The notes: generated from the letters alone by a model not told the origin. A DNA stretch of 47,656 nucleotides from JAHDBG01 sp963922315 (GCA_963922315.1 CAWUID010000013.1:1-47656); one strand, 5' to 3'; shown: positions 14,329 through 23,384, numbered from the stretch's first letter. A program made the numbers and translations.

Positions 14329-15158
14329 CCCGGTTGAGTGGTAGGTTGTTGCTTGTTTTCTAAGTACCGCCTGAATACTTCCGAATCATGGTCTAACAGC
14401 TTTTTGCAGATATTCTTTCTGATCAGATGATCATCAGGGTAAAACCGAAAATAACGAGCAAACCTGTCATTCAGGCTTTTCCATAATATCTGTAACAACA
14501 TGATTTCTTTTCGTGAATTGATATCTTTGTATTTTTTTCTGAATTGTGTTGATAGCCAATTCCGAACAATTTTCCGGAAACTATCCAAACCTGGAGTTAT
14601 CGAGTATCTTTCATGACATGCATTTAATATTTTCACATTATTGAGTTGGACGGCACTCTCAACATAAAAATTTCGAATAAGTATTTCCTGAATCTCAGCT
14701 GTAGACCACCAGTGAATATGATCAAACTGTTCCTGATACGGTAATACTATTCTATCTGCAACGACATCCTTATGAAAAGCAATCATTTGCTCGTCATTGA
14801 TCAATATAGACTGATATTGCAAAAACTTTATTTGCAAGTGATCTGTTTTTGGAACAACAGGTACGCTAATGGAAGGTTGAAGTTTTATAGTGCCGGTTTC
14901 AAATTCATCAAACCCACCTTTTATAAATGCAATGTCATCGTCGCAAAAAACATAATAAGTATACTGATTTTTGGCTAGTGCGAGGTCTAACAGCTTATTT
15001 CTTCCTTGTGCCCAGGAAGAGTCAGGAAAAAAAACAGCTCCCTGAACAGGTTTATCATAAGTCAGGAATATGGCATCAGCATTTTTTCTGGTTTGCAGAT
15101 GAAAATAATTTTTAACTAAATCGCTTTGTCCCTGAACGAGATAAATAAAATCTTTCAT
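14325..15158 (-). CDS. Putative GT-A-like glycosyltransferase of glycan cluster
   Basis: The 277-residue protein is not one I can place in a named family. It opens KDFIYLVQGQSDLVKNYF, and at 67-77 reads TYYVFCDDDIAF. The D73-D75 triad after a hydrophobic strand is the type of DxD site that holds a nucleotide-sugar metal ion in GT-A enzymes. Later parts are helical and basic with no membrane segment. AT-rich, it sits between an exporter gene (20 bp upstream) and pilD (4-bp overlap). Context with two GT2 genes and a flippase-type exporter suggests glycan synthesis. It could also be a non-catalytic member of a nucleotide-sugar fold. Confidence 0.5.
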   Translation of the reverse strand: MKDFIYLVQGQSDLVKNYFHLQTRKNADAIFLTYDKPVQGAVFFPDSSWAQGRNKLLDLALAKNQYTYYVFCDDDIAFIKGGFDEFETGTIKLQPSISVPVVPKTDHLQIKFLQYQSILINDEQMIAFHKDVVADRIVLPYQEQFDHIHWWSTAEIQEILIRNFYVESAVQLNNVKILNACHERYSITPGLDSFRKIVRNWLSTQFRKKYKDINSRKEIMLLQILWKSLNDRFARYFRFYPDDHLIRKNICKKLLDHDSEVFRRYLENKQQPTTQPG

Positions 15159-15178
15159 TGTGAATTTTTCTGCTGGTA

Positions 15179-17008
15179 TCAGTCTGTTGATTTCAGGCCT
15201 TGATTGCTAAGTTGTCGGAATTGGTCATTATGAGTGACCAGCATATCAAACTGGCCTGTTGCCTGTATTTTACCCTGATCCAATAATATGATCTGATCAC
15301 AGTTTTGTACTGTACTCAGTCGGTGTGCAATCAGAATAATTGTTTTCTGATGTGCGAGCGCATCAATAGCATCCATGACGGCTTGTTCTGTGATGGTATC
15401 AAGCGCGCTGGTGGCTTCATCAAAAACCAGTATCTCCGGATTATGATACAGCGCGCGGGCGATACCAATTCGCTGGCGCTGACCGCCTGACAGACGTACG
15501 CCTCGTTCGCCAACCAGGGTGGCATATTGTTCAGGTAAGTCTTGCATGACGAAGTCGTGTACCTGCGCCAGGCGGGCGCAGTGCTCGACTTGATGCTGAT
15601 CAATCTGCTCAGGTAAGATACCGAGTGCAATGTTCTCAGCTATGCTGCTGTCTGTAAGAAAAATTTCTTGTGGTACATAGCCCAGATTTTGCTGCCAGGC
15701 GCGCAGGCGTTCTTGTGTGACTGTCACGCCATCAACAGCAATCTCTCCTTGTGTGGGTTCTAACAAACCTAATAAAACGTCAATCAGAGTAGTCTTACCA
15801 GCACCTGTACTGCCTACCAGACCCAGCGAGCTGCCAACCGGAATCTCAAAATTCAGGTCGATAAGCGCGGCCTTAGCCGTACCAGGATAAGTATAGCTCA
15901 GATGACGCAGCGCAATAGTATGGTGAGCCTTGAGTGGTGTGGATTGCTGATCAGACAACGGCAAGCAGACATCATTTGGATGCATATCCTTATAAATGTT
16001 GTCGATGACTGCCTTCCCATAACGCAGTCTGGCAAAGCCCTGATAAATATTCTGTACCACCGGCTTCAGCCGGTAGGCCGCAAAGGCATACAGGCCAAGG
16101 ACAGGTAAAATCTGACCCAGAACACCACCACTCAGCCCACCGGAACTGATAAGTAGTACCAGGGTAAATAACAGCATGGTGCCAAAAATGATGGCTTCTG
16201 CCAGGTAATTCGGTACCTGCTCAAAAACCCGGTAGCCAGCCAGTGATGCTGCGTACTGTTCTGAAGGTGTATGAAAACGACTGAGATAACTTTGTTCACG
16301 ACCAAAAAGTTTAATGTCTTTTATGCCACCAAAGGCTTCATTGGCAGCGACAAAGCGCGCTTTGTTGGTGGTAACCAGTTTTTCACCGAGGTGAGTTAAG
16401 CGGGATCTGAGACTGAAAAATACGCCGGTATATAGCCCACCGATCAGACTTGCAGCTAACAGTGCCAGCCAGGGATTCACCAGCAGTAACAGTGTGATTA
16501 TAGCGATCAGTACCAGACTATAAGCAATCATATTATAAATCGGATGAAAAACATCATTGATCAGCTGGTCTACTTCTGACAGGATAATTTTGGACATATC
16601 CCCGCTATGACGTTTCAGAAAAAAGGTATAAGGTTGTTTCAGATAAGTTTCAAGAAGCCGCGTACTAATACGGTGACGACACATTTCCACATAGTGCACC
16701 ATAATATAATGTGTCAGAATACGGTATGCCGCAGAGATCATGATGAGTACAAAAGCACCGATGCCGAGCAGTACCAAAAAGTCATCCGCAGTATGAAAGC
16801 CAAAGTGTTGTGCTTTGGTATACAGTGATTTCAATACTATGTTGGTATCAAGGGCCTGTGGATTGCCAAGTATGGCCAGGAACGGCATAACAGATGCTAC
16901 GCCGACCACTTCCAGTAGCGCCATGCCGATAACGAGCATGAGTACCATTGCGCCGGTTTTTCTTTCACGGGGTGTTAGCAGGGCAACGAATTTTTTGATG
17001 CTTTGCAT
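15179..17008 (-). CDS. ABC exporter, fused membrane and ATPase domains (PglK/MsbA-type flippase)
   Basis: The 609-residue half-transporter has an N-terminal domain with about six membrane helices, opening with ALLEVVGVASVMPFLAILG, a segment shared with PglK-like lipid-linked oligosaccharide flippases. A C-terminal ATPase follows: Walker A GSTGAGKTT (near 400), Q-loop VPQEIF, signature LSGGQRQRIGIARAL, Walker B ILVFDEATSALD and H-loop AHRLST. It would work as a dimer. ATG 17008 (MQSIKKFV) is chosen; a longer frame to 17128 is coded by repeat copy B and is not credible. It lies between two GT2 genes and a GT-like gene. Lipid A export is the alternative role. Confidence 0.88.
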   Translation of the reverse strand: MQSIKKFVALLTPRERKTGAMVLMLVIGMALLEVVGVASVMPFLAILGNPQALDTNIVLKSLYTKAQHFGFHTADDFLVLLGIGAFVLIMISAAYRILTHYIMVHYVEMCRHRISTRLLETYLKQPYTFFLKRHSGDMSKIILSEVDQLINDVFHPIYNMIAYSLVLIAIITLLLLVNPWLALLAASLIGGLYTGVFFSLRSRLTHLGEKLVTTNKARFVAANEAFGGIKDIKLFGREQSYLSRFHTPSEQYAASLAGYRVFEQVPNYLAEAIIFGTMLLFTLVLLISSGGLSGGVLGQILPVLGLYAFAAYRLKPVVQNIYQGFARLRYGKAVIDNIYKDMHPNDVCLPLSDQQSTPLKAHHTIALRHLSYTYPGTAKAALIDLNFEIPVGSSLGLVGSTGAGKTTLIDVLLGLLEPTQGEIAVDGVTVTQERLRAWQQNLGYVPQEIFLTDSSIAENIALGILPEQIDQHQVEHCARLAQVHDFVMQDLPEQYATLVGERGVRLSGGQRQRIGIARALYHNPEILVFDEATSALDTITEQAVMDAIDALAHQKTIILIAHRLSTVQNCDQIILLDQGKIQATGQFDMLVTHNDQFRQLSNQGLKSTD

Positions 17009-17011
17009 AAG

Positions 17012-17145
17012 TTTAATTTGAGAATTCCCCGCAGCTTGCTGCGGGGACAAAACAATGTGGGATTCCAAAGGGGGACAGGCGTCGCTCTCACCCCTTTGGT
17101 CGTGGGCGAGGTGGCATACCTTGCCCATGATTTAAAATTTGATTT
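17012..17145 (+). repeat. Triple-hairpin dispersed repeat, copy B
   Basis: Same order as copy A: CCCCGCAGC-TT-GCTGCGGGG, a CCAAAGGGG/CCCCTTTGG stem, and a GGGCGAGGT/ACCTTGCCC stem with one mismatch, ending ATGATTTAAAATTTGATT. It ends 3 bp from the exporter start codon and separates that gene from the GT2 genes upstream on the same strand. The exporter's own ribosome site and promoter would therefore lie in or beyond the repeat. Confidence 0.9.
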
Positions 17146-17188
17146 GTTTCGATAGTCAGGTGGTTATGACATCATCGGAGTCAGTGCG

Positions 17189-18142
17189 TTATCGCTCAAT
17201 ACCATTTTTTTTGAAAGAGCGCAAAATGGTAAAGGGAACCAGCATGAAAAACCTGATACTTCCCGAGGCTGATAATGCACTGAACAGTTGTCGCCATGCA
17301 ACTTTTGTAGCAGAGATTTTGCAGAGTTTGAGATAATATATGGTGAATAAGCCAAGCCGAAAGCGCCAGGTTGCCAGATCAGGCTGGACAAGCACAGGGT
17401 TATGATGCATAAATTCCTGTGTGTAATTCATAAACGTTAACATGCCTTCAGCATTGTTTGAGTGTACTCCGGAAGTCATGATTGAATCAGGCCTGACTCT
17501 TCGCAGAAAAAAGACTTTTGATGTGACAAGAGTGGACTGGCTTATTGCAATCAGAGAAGCAATAATCACCTCGTCTTCATGGATGACGGGTGGAAAATGT
17601 ATTCTGTTTTTTGCCCAGATCGATTTTTTCGATACATAAAGACAAGCAGAAGGAAACAGTTCCTGATTTTTTGACAATTTTGTTAGTAATTGATCATTTC
17701 TCCTGAAAAGTCCTTCCAGAGCATGCTTATTTTCAGGCAAAAATCTGTAATAGTCTCCCTCATCTGCAAAGTTTTTGCCACTGAACAAAATCAGATCAGG
17801 GTGATCTGATGTGCTGATCATATTTTTAATGTCTGCTACAAAATTGCTACGTAGCATGTCATCAGAATCAAAGAAATACAGGTATTCACAGCCAGCAAGC
17901 ATGCACCCTAAATTCCGTGCTGGTCCAAGTCCGTTATTGTCAATTGTAATAATGCGAAAGCCTGGGTAAGTTGCGTATCTTTCCAGCAGGTCCGGAGTTC
18001 TGTCTGTACTTCCGTCGTTTATAATGATCACTTCTTCAGGTAATATCGTTTGGCGAAGAATTGAATCAAGTGCTGCAATGATATATTTTTCGACATTATA
18101 CGCCGGAATGATGATTGAGAGTGTCGGTGTTTTTTGTTCCAT
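17189..18142 (-). CDS. Family 2 glycosyltransferase (downstream paralogue)
   Basis: The 317-residue protein is a GT-A fold family 2 enzyme: LSIIIPAYNVEKYI at 8-21, IINDGSTDRT at 40-49 (nucleotide binding), GPARNLG, and YFFDSDDM at 89-96, the DxD-type metal site. A distal ED-like catalytic region falls in PPVIHEDEVI. It is about 80% identical over the first 100 residues to the gene just upstream, and begins with nearly the same MEQKxPTLS sequence, so it arose by tandem duplication. Such enzymes transfer sugars onto lipid carriers or glycans. Composition is AT-rich. The C-terminal basic hydrophobic tail (FFMLVPFTILRSFKKNG) may touch the membrane. Confidence 0.9.
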   Translation of the reverse strand: MEQKTPTLSIIIPAYNVEKYIIAALDSILRQTILPEEVIIINDGSTDRTPDLLERYATYPGFRIITIDNNGLGPARNLGCMLAGCEYLYFFDSDDMLRSNFVADIKNMISTSDHPDLILFSGKNFADEGDYYRFLPENKHALEGLFRRNDQLLTKLSKNQELFPSACLYVSKKSIWAKNRIHFPPVIHEDEVIIASLIAISQSTLVTSKVFFLRRVRPDSIMTSGVHSNNAEGMLTFMNYTQEFMHHNPVLVQPDLATWRFRLGLFTIYYLKLCKISATKVAWRQLFSALSASGSIRFFMLVPFTILRSFKKNGIER

Positions 18143-18283
18143 TGTTCACAGAATGGCATGTAATGTTTTTAATTGACCATGATTCGGTCAGAATGTGTTT
18201 TGCTGAATTGAAAAATCAGCGTGATACCGACCTGTAAAGTCAGCGGACACACCCAATCTGATTGATTGTCAATTCTGCGGCGG

Positions 18284-19246
18284 TCACCATTTCATCCCTA
18301 CTACTATATTTTTTCTGATGGAACGTAAAACAGTTATCGGGAATAACACAAAACATATGATGCTTCTGGAGGCCAATAATGCGCTGAATAATTGTCGCCA
18401 TGCGATTCTGGTATCGGATACTTTGCATAATTTGAAATAATGTATAGCAAACATGCCAAGCCGAAAGCGCCAGGTTGCCAGATCGGGCCGTATAAGCGTG
18501 CGATTGTGGTGCATAAATTCCTGCGTATAATTTAATAATCTTAATATGCCTTCAGCGTTATCTGAACATATTCCCGAAGTCATAATTGAACCAGGTCTGA
18601 CTCTGCGCAGAAAAAACACCTTTGACGTGACAAGAGTGGACTGGCTTATTGCAATCAGAGAAGCGATAACCACTTCATCTTCATGAACAACAGGTGGAAA
18701 ATGTATTCTGTTTTTTGCCCAAATGGCTTTTTTAGATACATAAAGACAAGGAGAAGAAAATAGCTCCTTATTTTTTGATAATTTTGTTAATAATCGGTCA
18801 TTTTTTTTGAATAGCCCTGCTGATTTATGTTTGTTTTCAGACAAAAATTTATAATAATTTTTTTCATCCGAGAAGTTTTTGCTCCCAAATAAGATCAGAT
18901 CAGGATGGTTTGATGTACTGATCATATTCTTAATATCTGCTACGAAGGTGTTGCGTAGCATATCATCAGAATCGAAAAAATAGATGTATTCATGGTTTGC
19001 CAGCATACGTCCTAAATTCCGTGCTGGCCCTGCACCATTATTGTGGATAGTAATGATGTGAAAATTTGGGTAATCTGTATACTTTTTCAGCAGATCTGAA
19101 GTTCTGTCTGTGCTTCCATCATTGATAATAATCATTTCTTCAGGCAATATGGTTTGGCCAAGAACTGAGTCGAGTGCTGCAACAATATATTTTTCGACGT
19201 TATATGCCGGAATGATAATCGATAGTGTCGGCTTTTTCTGTTCCAT
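18284..19246 (-). CDS. Family 2 glycosyltransferase (upstream paralogue)
   Basis: The 320-residue twin of the preceding GT2 has the same motifs in the same places: LSIIIPAYNVEKYI, IINDGSTDRT, GPARNLG, YFFDSDDM, PPVVHEDEVV. ATG 19246 is chosen since MEQKKPTLS matches its paralogue's start; a longer frame to 19312 would run into tyrS. The repeat period between the two start codons is 1104 bp. Divergence is moderate (about 20 changes in the first 100 residues), so the duplication is not recent and the two may add different sugars or linkages. It starts 28 bp downstream of the tyrS stop and might share its transcript. Confidence 0.9.
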   Translation of the reverse strand: MEQKKPTLSIIIPAYNVEKYIVAALDSVLGQTILPEEMIIINDGSTDRTSDLLKKYTDYPNFHIITIHNNGAGPARNLGRMLANHEYIYFFDSDDMLRNTFVADIKNMISTSNHPDLILFGSKNFSDEKNYYKFLSENKHKSAGLFKKNDRLLTKLSKNKELFSSPCLYVSKKAIWAKNRIHFPPVVHEDEVVIASLIAISQSTLVTSKVFFLRRVRPGSIMTSGICSDNAEGILRLLNYTQEFMHHNRTLIRPDLATWRFRLGMFAIHYFKLCKVSDTRIAWRQLFSALLASRSIICFVLFPITVLRSIRKNIVVGMKW

Positions 19247-19274
19247 ATTTTGCCAGAAGTAGTATGTGATATTT

Positions 19275-20465
19275 TCAGGTGAGGGTGACGCGGGCGAAGC
19301 GCCGTTTACCAACCTGGCAGATCAGTGTATTTCCGGCCTGTAAATTCAGCTTGTGATCGACAATTTTGTTACCATCCAGCCGTACCGCACCTTGTTTGAT
19401 CATGCGAATACCTTCAGAGGTGCTGGCGACCAGGTTTGCCTGTTTCAGCAGATGGGTGATGCTGATGCATCCTGCTTCAGTAGCGAGCGTGACTTCCGGC
19501 ATGTCATCAGGCAGAGCACCTTGCCGGAAACGTGCGATAAAGTCGGCCCTGGCCTGTTGTGCGGCAGCAGTGTTGTGAAAACGGGCAACCAACTCTTCGC
19601 CGAGCATGAATTTAACATCGCGCGGGTTCATGCCATTCTCAACCTGAGCACGCAATTGCTCAATCTCAGTCATATCGCGCGTGCTGAGCAGTTCAAAATA
19701 ACGCCACATCAACTCATCTGAGATCGACATGAGTTTGCCGAACATATCTGTTGCCGGTTCGGTAATGCCGATGTAATTATCCAGTGATTTCGACATTTTA
19801 CGGACACCATCCAATCCTTCCAGCAAGGGCAGGGTGATGATCACCTGTGGCTCCTGCCCGACCTGTTCCTGTAGCTGACGCCCGACCAGCAGGTTGAATT
19901 TCTGATCAGTGCCCCCCAGTTCTATGTCGGTTTGCATCGCGACCGAATCCCACCCCTGCACCAGTGGATACAGAAACTCATGGATCGCAATCGCCTGACC
20001 GTTTTTGTAGCGCTGACTGAAATCATCGCGTTCTAACATGCGTGCAACTGTGTGGCGCGCCGCGAGTCTGATCAGGCCGTCAGCGCCCAGTTCACGCATC
20101 CAGGCTGAGTTGAACAGGATCTGCGTTTTATCCGGATCCAGAACTTTAAATACCTGCGTCTGATAGGTTTCGGCGTTGTGGCTGATTTCGTCCGCAGTCA
20201 GTGGTGGTCGGGTCTGGTTTTTGCCGGTCGGATCGCCAATCAGCCCGGTAAAATCGCCGATCAGAAACTGAATGTCGTGTCCCAGAGTTTGAAGCTGGTA
20301 CAATTTGTTGAGTAATACCGTGTGTCCCAGGTGCAGATCGGGTGCAGTCGGGTCAAACCCGGCTTTGACGCGTAACGGGCGGTTTTGTTGTAATTTGCTG
20401 ATCAGGTCGGCTTCCGGCAGGATTTCGTGTGTGCCCCGACGAATCAGATTCAGTGTGGTTTCCAT
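19275..20465 (-). CDS. tyrS: Tyrosyl-tRNA synthetase
   Basis: TyrS charges tRNA-Tyr with tyrosine. The 396-residue protein has the class I signature HLGH at 45-48, KMSKS at 223-227 within VRKMSKSLDNYIGI, a tRNA-binding middle domain, and a C-terminal S4-type RNA-binding domain (KQGAVRLDGNKIVDHKLNLQ). Length and the lower-case KMSKS context resemble the Pseudomonas-type enzyme. ATG 20465 (METTLNLIRR) is chosen; a longer frame to 20813 would run antisense through the divergent peptidase gene. Only 19-37 bp separate its start from that gene's, so its promoter must lie within the peptidase 5' region. Confidence 0.96.
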   Translation of the reverse strand: METTLNLIRRGTHEILPEADLISKLQQNRPLRVKAGFDPTAPDLHLGHTVLLNKLYQLQTLGHDIQFLIGDFTGLIGDPTGKNQTRPPLTADEISHNAETYQTQVFKVLDPDKTQILFNSAWMRELGADGLIRLAARHTVARMLERDDFSQRYKNGQAIAIHEFLYPLVQGWDSVAMQTDIELGGTDQKFNLLVGRQLQEQVGQEPQVIITLPLLEGLDGVRKMSKSLDNYIGITEPATDMFGKLMSISDELMWRYFELLSTRDMTEIEQLRAQVENGMNPRDVKFMLGEELVARFHNTAAAQQARADFIARFRQGALPDDMPEVTLATEAGCISITHLLKQANLVASTSEGIRMIKQGAVRLDGNKIVDHKLNLQAGNTLICQVGKRRFARVTLT

Positions 20466-20484
20466 AAATTTCAGAGATAGATCT

Positions 20485-21714
20485 TTGTTTGCTAAAAGAT
20501 GGATGACGTTGTTCGGGGTATGTCTGACCTTATTATCTGCAACTACGCTGGCAGACCGTATTGTTGAAGAGCCTGCTGCTGGCCCGGAAGACGGCTGGTA
20601 CTCACATGTGATTTCAGCGGGTGAGTCTTTGTCGTATATCTTCCAGCAATACGACGTATCGGCGGCAACCTTAGCGACATTACTCAGAAATGCAACTATC
20701 GCGCAACATCTGACTCGTATCCGGCCCGGGCAGATCGTGCATCTGCTGAAAGACCAACAGCAGAGACTGGTGCAATTGATTCTGGTACGTAGCCCGCGTG
20801 AAACTCTGCACATTCAGGCACAGCAACCATCTGGCTTCACCGTCACCATGGACAAAAAGCCGGTCACTACCCGAGTTGCCAGTGCTGCCGGCGTGATTCA
20901 GTCTTCTTTATTTCTGGATGGTCAGCGAGCTGGCCTGAGTGATGCAAAAATCATGGAGCTGGTGGATCTGTTTCGCTGGGACATTGATTTCGCGCTGGAT
21001 CTGCGCCCGGGCGATCAATTCCGGCTGGTGTATGAAGAACAGGTACTGGAAGGACGTAAATGGCGTGATGGACCGATTCTGGCGGCTGAGTTCATCCATC
21101 GCGGCGAACATTATCATGCGTTCCGCTATCAGGACAGTCAAGGGGATATCGACTATTACAATGCGCAGGGATACAACAAAAAACGCAGTTTTATCCGCTC
21201 GCCGATTCCGTTAGCGCGGGTCAGTTCCGGCTTCAGTAAGCGGCGCTGGCACCCGGTACTGAAGCGCTGGCGTGCGCACAGAGGAGTGGATTATGCCGCA
21301 CCGATCGGTACGCCGATTAAGGTAACAGGAAAAGGTAAGGTGAGTTTTGTCGGCTGGAAAAAAGGCTATGGAGGCACCGTGATGGTACAGCATGGTAAAG
21401 AATACCAGACATTGTATGCACACTTATCTCGTTTTGCTGACAACTTACAGGTGGGGCAGCGTGTCGCACAGAGCGAGGTGATCGGCTATGTCGGGCAGAC
21501 TGGCCTGGCAACCGGGCCGCACCTGCACTATGAGTTTCGGGTGAATGGTGTGCACCGTAATCCACTGACGCTCAAATTACCGCGAGCTTTACGTCTGAAG
21601 ACACAACAATTGGCAGCGTTTCAGCGTCAGATTGCACCTTTGTCCGACCAGTTGGCGGATTTGGAACCCGCTATTATCGTCGCAAAACAAACACCCTACC
21701 AGGCGGATCATTGA
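20485..21714 (+). CDS. M23 murein endopeptidase, MepM-like
   Basis: The protein is a periplasmic peptidoglycan peptidase of the LytM/M23 family. The zinc site is visible in RAHRGVDYAAPIGTPI (H-x3-D) and GPHLHYEFRVNG (H-x-H). Upstream lies a LysM-like/OapA-type segment (VISAGESLSYIFQQYDVS) followed by the usual second domain ending RSPIPLARVSSGFS. Two starts are possible: ATG 20503, or TTG 20485, which adds FAKRW before the hydrophobic stretch and gives a better signal peptide. I list 20485 (409 residues). It is divergent from tyrS, as in Pseudomonas, where anmK follows; here a HAD phosphatase gene overlaps its stop (TGATG). It likely cleaves D,D-crosslinks during growth. Confidence 0.92.
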   Translation: MFAKRWMTLFGVCLTLLSATTLADRIVEEPAAGPEDGWYSHVISAGESLSYIFQQYDVSAATLATLLRNATIAQHLTRIRPGQIVHLLKDQQQRLVQLILVRSPRETLHIQAQQPSGFTVTMDKKPVTTRVASAAGVIQSSLFLDGQRAGLSDAKIMELVDLFRWDIDFALDLRPGDQFRLVYEEQVLEGRKWRDGPILAAEFIHRGEHYHAFRYQDSQGDIDYYNAQGYNKKRSFIRSPIPLARVSSGFSKRRWHPVLKRWRAHRGVDYAAPIGTPIKVTGKGKVSFVGWKKGYGGTVMVQHGKEYQTLYAHLSRFADNLQVGQRVAQSEVIGYVGQTGLATGPHLHYEFRVNGVHRNPLTLKLPRALRLKTQQLAAFQRQIAPLSDQLADLEPAIIVAKQTPYQADH

Positions 21715-22385
21715 TGAGATTGGCAATTTTTGACTTAGACAGCACCTTAATCGAAGGTGATTCAGATTTCTTATGGGGCCAGTATCTGGTTGAACTAGGT
21801 GTGGTAAATGCAGACGAATATGCTGCAAAGAACGAACAGTTTTTTGCTGATTATAAAGCTGGCACATTGGATGTTGCTGCTTTTCAGCATTTTTCACTGC
21901 GTCCGCTGGCGCAGAATACCCTGAGCGATCTGATTCGTTGGCGTGCCAGTTTTGTTGCAGACAAGATCAGACCCCTGATCCGACCAAAAGCCCTAGAGGT
22001 CGTACTGCAACATCACCGCGCCGGAGACGTATTACTGATCATCACAGCTACCAATAGCTTTGTTACCCGACCGATTGCAGATTGTTTTGGCATTATGCAC
22101 TTAATCGGAACCGAACCGGAGCGTGATGGAAATCGATTTACGGGTCATGTCAGCGGGGTTACCAGTTTTCATGCCGGTAAAGTCACCAGACTAAACACTT
22201 GGTTGGAAACACATCAGTTGTCGCTGAGTGACAGCTTTTTTTACAGTGATTCGCATAATGATCTGCCGCTATTGCAGACCGTGGATCACCCGGTTGTAGT
22301 GAATCCGGACGCAACGTTGCGGGCACATGCGAATGCACAAGGCTGGCCGATTCGCGATTGGTCGCAGACAGTGGTTGACGGTTGA
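21714..22385 (+). CDS. HAD-IB family phosphatase (SerB/CicA-like)
   Basis: The 223-residue protein is a haloacid-dehalogenase phosphatase of subfamily IB. Motif I is FDLDST with nucleophile D7 and acid D9, motif II lies in LIITATNSF, and motif III/IV in the HAGKV...FYSDSHNDLPLL region. Its 'C1 cap' helices match phosphoserine-phosphatase relatives such as CicA rather than SerB itself. The substrate is not predictable. ATG 21714 overlaps the peptidase stop by one base and its own stop overlaps the btuC start, so it is co-translated with both. Confidence 0.85.
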   Translation: MRLAIFDLDSTLIEGDSDFLWGQYLVELGVVNADEYAAKNEQFFADYKAGTLDVAAFQHFSLRPLAQNTLSDLIRWRASFVADKIRPLIRPKALEVVLQHHRAGDVLLIITATNSFVTRPIADCFGIMHLIGTEPERDGNRFTGHVSGVTSFHAGKVTRLNTWLETHQLSLSDSFFYSDSHNDLPLLQTVDHPVVVNPDATLRAHANAQGWPIRDWSQTVVDG

Positions 22386-23356
22386 AAAACCACTGGATGC
22401 TATGGAGTGCCAGCCTGGGGCTGGCACTGATCAGCCTGACAGTATCCTTGCTGATCGGTAGTGCTGAGATTGCACCCGCTGAAGTCTGGTGGTACCTATT
22501 ATTCAACGACGGCAGCCTGTCCGACCGAATTATTGATGGCCTACGACTCCCGCGTACCCTGTCGGCATTTGCGGTAGGTGGAGTACTTGCCCTGGCGGGT
22601 GCGCTGATGCAGGTATTGTTGCGCAATCCGCTCGCCGACCCTTATGTACTCGGAGTGTCAGGCGGTGCCGCCTGTGCGGTCATGCTCGGGATGCTACTCA
22701 GCTTTTCCGGTTTGTGGCTGACCCCGCTCGCATTTGGCGGTGCCCTGCTCAGTATTCTGCTGGTATTTGCGTTGGGGCAGGGTGCCCATGCGCATACCAC
22801 AGACCGGTTATTGCTGACTGGCATCGTGGTCGCAGCCGGCTGGTCTGCACTGATCAGTCTGATCCTCAGCCTCGGGCCGCCGATGCGTCTGCCTGGCATG
22901 TTATTCTGGCTGATGGGCGATTTGAGCGATGCGTTATCACCAACAGTGGCGTTAGCGATACTCGGCGTCGGACTGATGGCTGCCTTGTGGCTCGCACCGC
23001 AGCTCAATCTGGCAGTGTATGGTCTGCAACAAGCGGCCCTGCTCGGGGTGAATCCGCAGCGATTACAGCATCAACTGTATTTTCTGGCATCTTTGCTGAC
23101 CGCAGCAGCGGTTAGTATTGCCGGGGCGATTGGATTTATCGGCCTGATTGTGCCGCATATCGTACGGCTGGCCGGGGCGCGGGATCACCGCATCTTGTTG
23201 CCAATTGCGGTGTTGCTGGGCGGGAGTCTGTTGGTGCTGGCAGATACGTTGGCGCGCACTGTGATCAGCCCAATGCAATTGCCGGTCGGTGTATTAACCG
23301 CGATGCTGGGTGTGCCGGTGTTTCTCTGGTTGCTGCACCGTAAGGTGCAGCATTGA
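22382..23356 (+). CDS. btuC: FecCD-family ABC permease, BtuC-like
   Basis: The 324-residue inner-membrane permease has about ten hydrophobic helices and the family marks LRLPRTLSAFAVGGVLALAG, LRNPLADPYVLGVSGGA and, in the ATPase-contact loop, SIAGAIGFIGLIVPHIVRLAG. It would import cobalamin, haem or an iron chelate. BtuC is favoured because a BtuF-like binding protein is encoded at 8666-9427; substrate choice remains inferred. The gene starts at TTG 22382 overlapping the HAD stop (ATG 22397 is the alternative). No ATPase gene follows, so btuD must be elsewhere. Confidence 0.8.
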   Translation: MKNHWMLWSASLGLALISLTVSLLIGSAEIAPAEVWWYLLFNDGSLSDRIIDGLRLPRTLSAFAVGGVLALAGALMQVLLRNPLADPYVLGVSGGAACAVMLGMLLSFSGLWLTPLAFGGALLSILLVFALGQGAHAHTTDRLLLTGIVVAAGWSALISLILSLGPPMRLPGMLFWLMGDLSDALSPTVALAILGVGLMAALWLAPQLNLAVYGLQQAALLGVNPQRLQHQLYFLASLLTAAAVSIAGAIGFIGLIVPHIVRLAGARDHRILLPIAVLLGGSLLVLADTLARTVISPMQLPVGVLTAMLGVPVFLWLLHRKVQH

Positions 23357-23361
23357 GGTGT

Positions 23362-23384
23362 TAGCTCTGATTAGGCAAGAGCTA
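23362..23384. terminator. Hairpin in the btuC/pilA convergent junction
   Basis: TAGCTCT (23362-23368) pairs with AGAGCTA (23378-23384) across a 9-nt loop; the right arm overlaps the pilA stop codon. It sits between two convergent genes and could end either transcript. There is no T-tract of the usual kind on either strand, so an intrinsic terminator is only a weak reading. Confidence 0.3.

Noticed and set aside
17009..17128. 40-residue N-terminal extension of the ABC exporter
   Set aside because: Entirely encoded by repeat copy B; the family start MQSIKKFV lies downstream.
20305..20484. N-terminal extension of the M23 peptidase
   Set aside because: It is antisense to tyrS and would put unrelated residues before the signal peptide.
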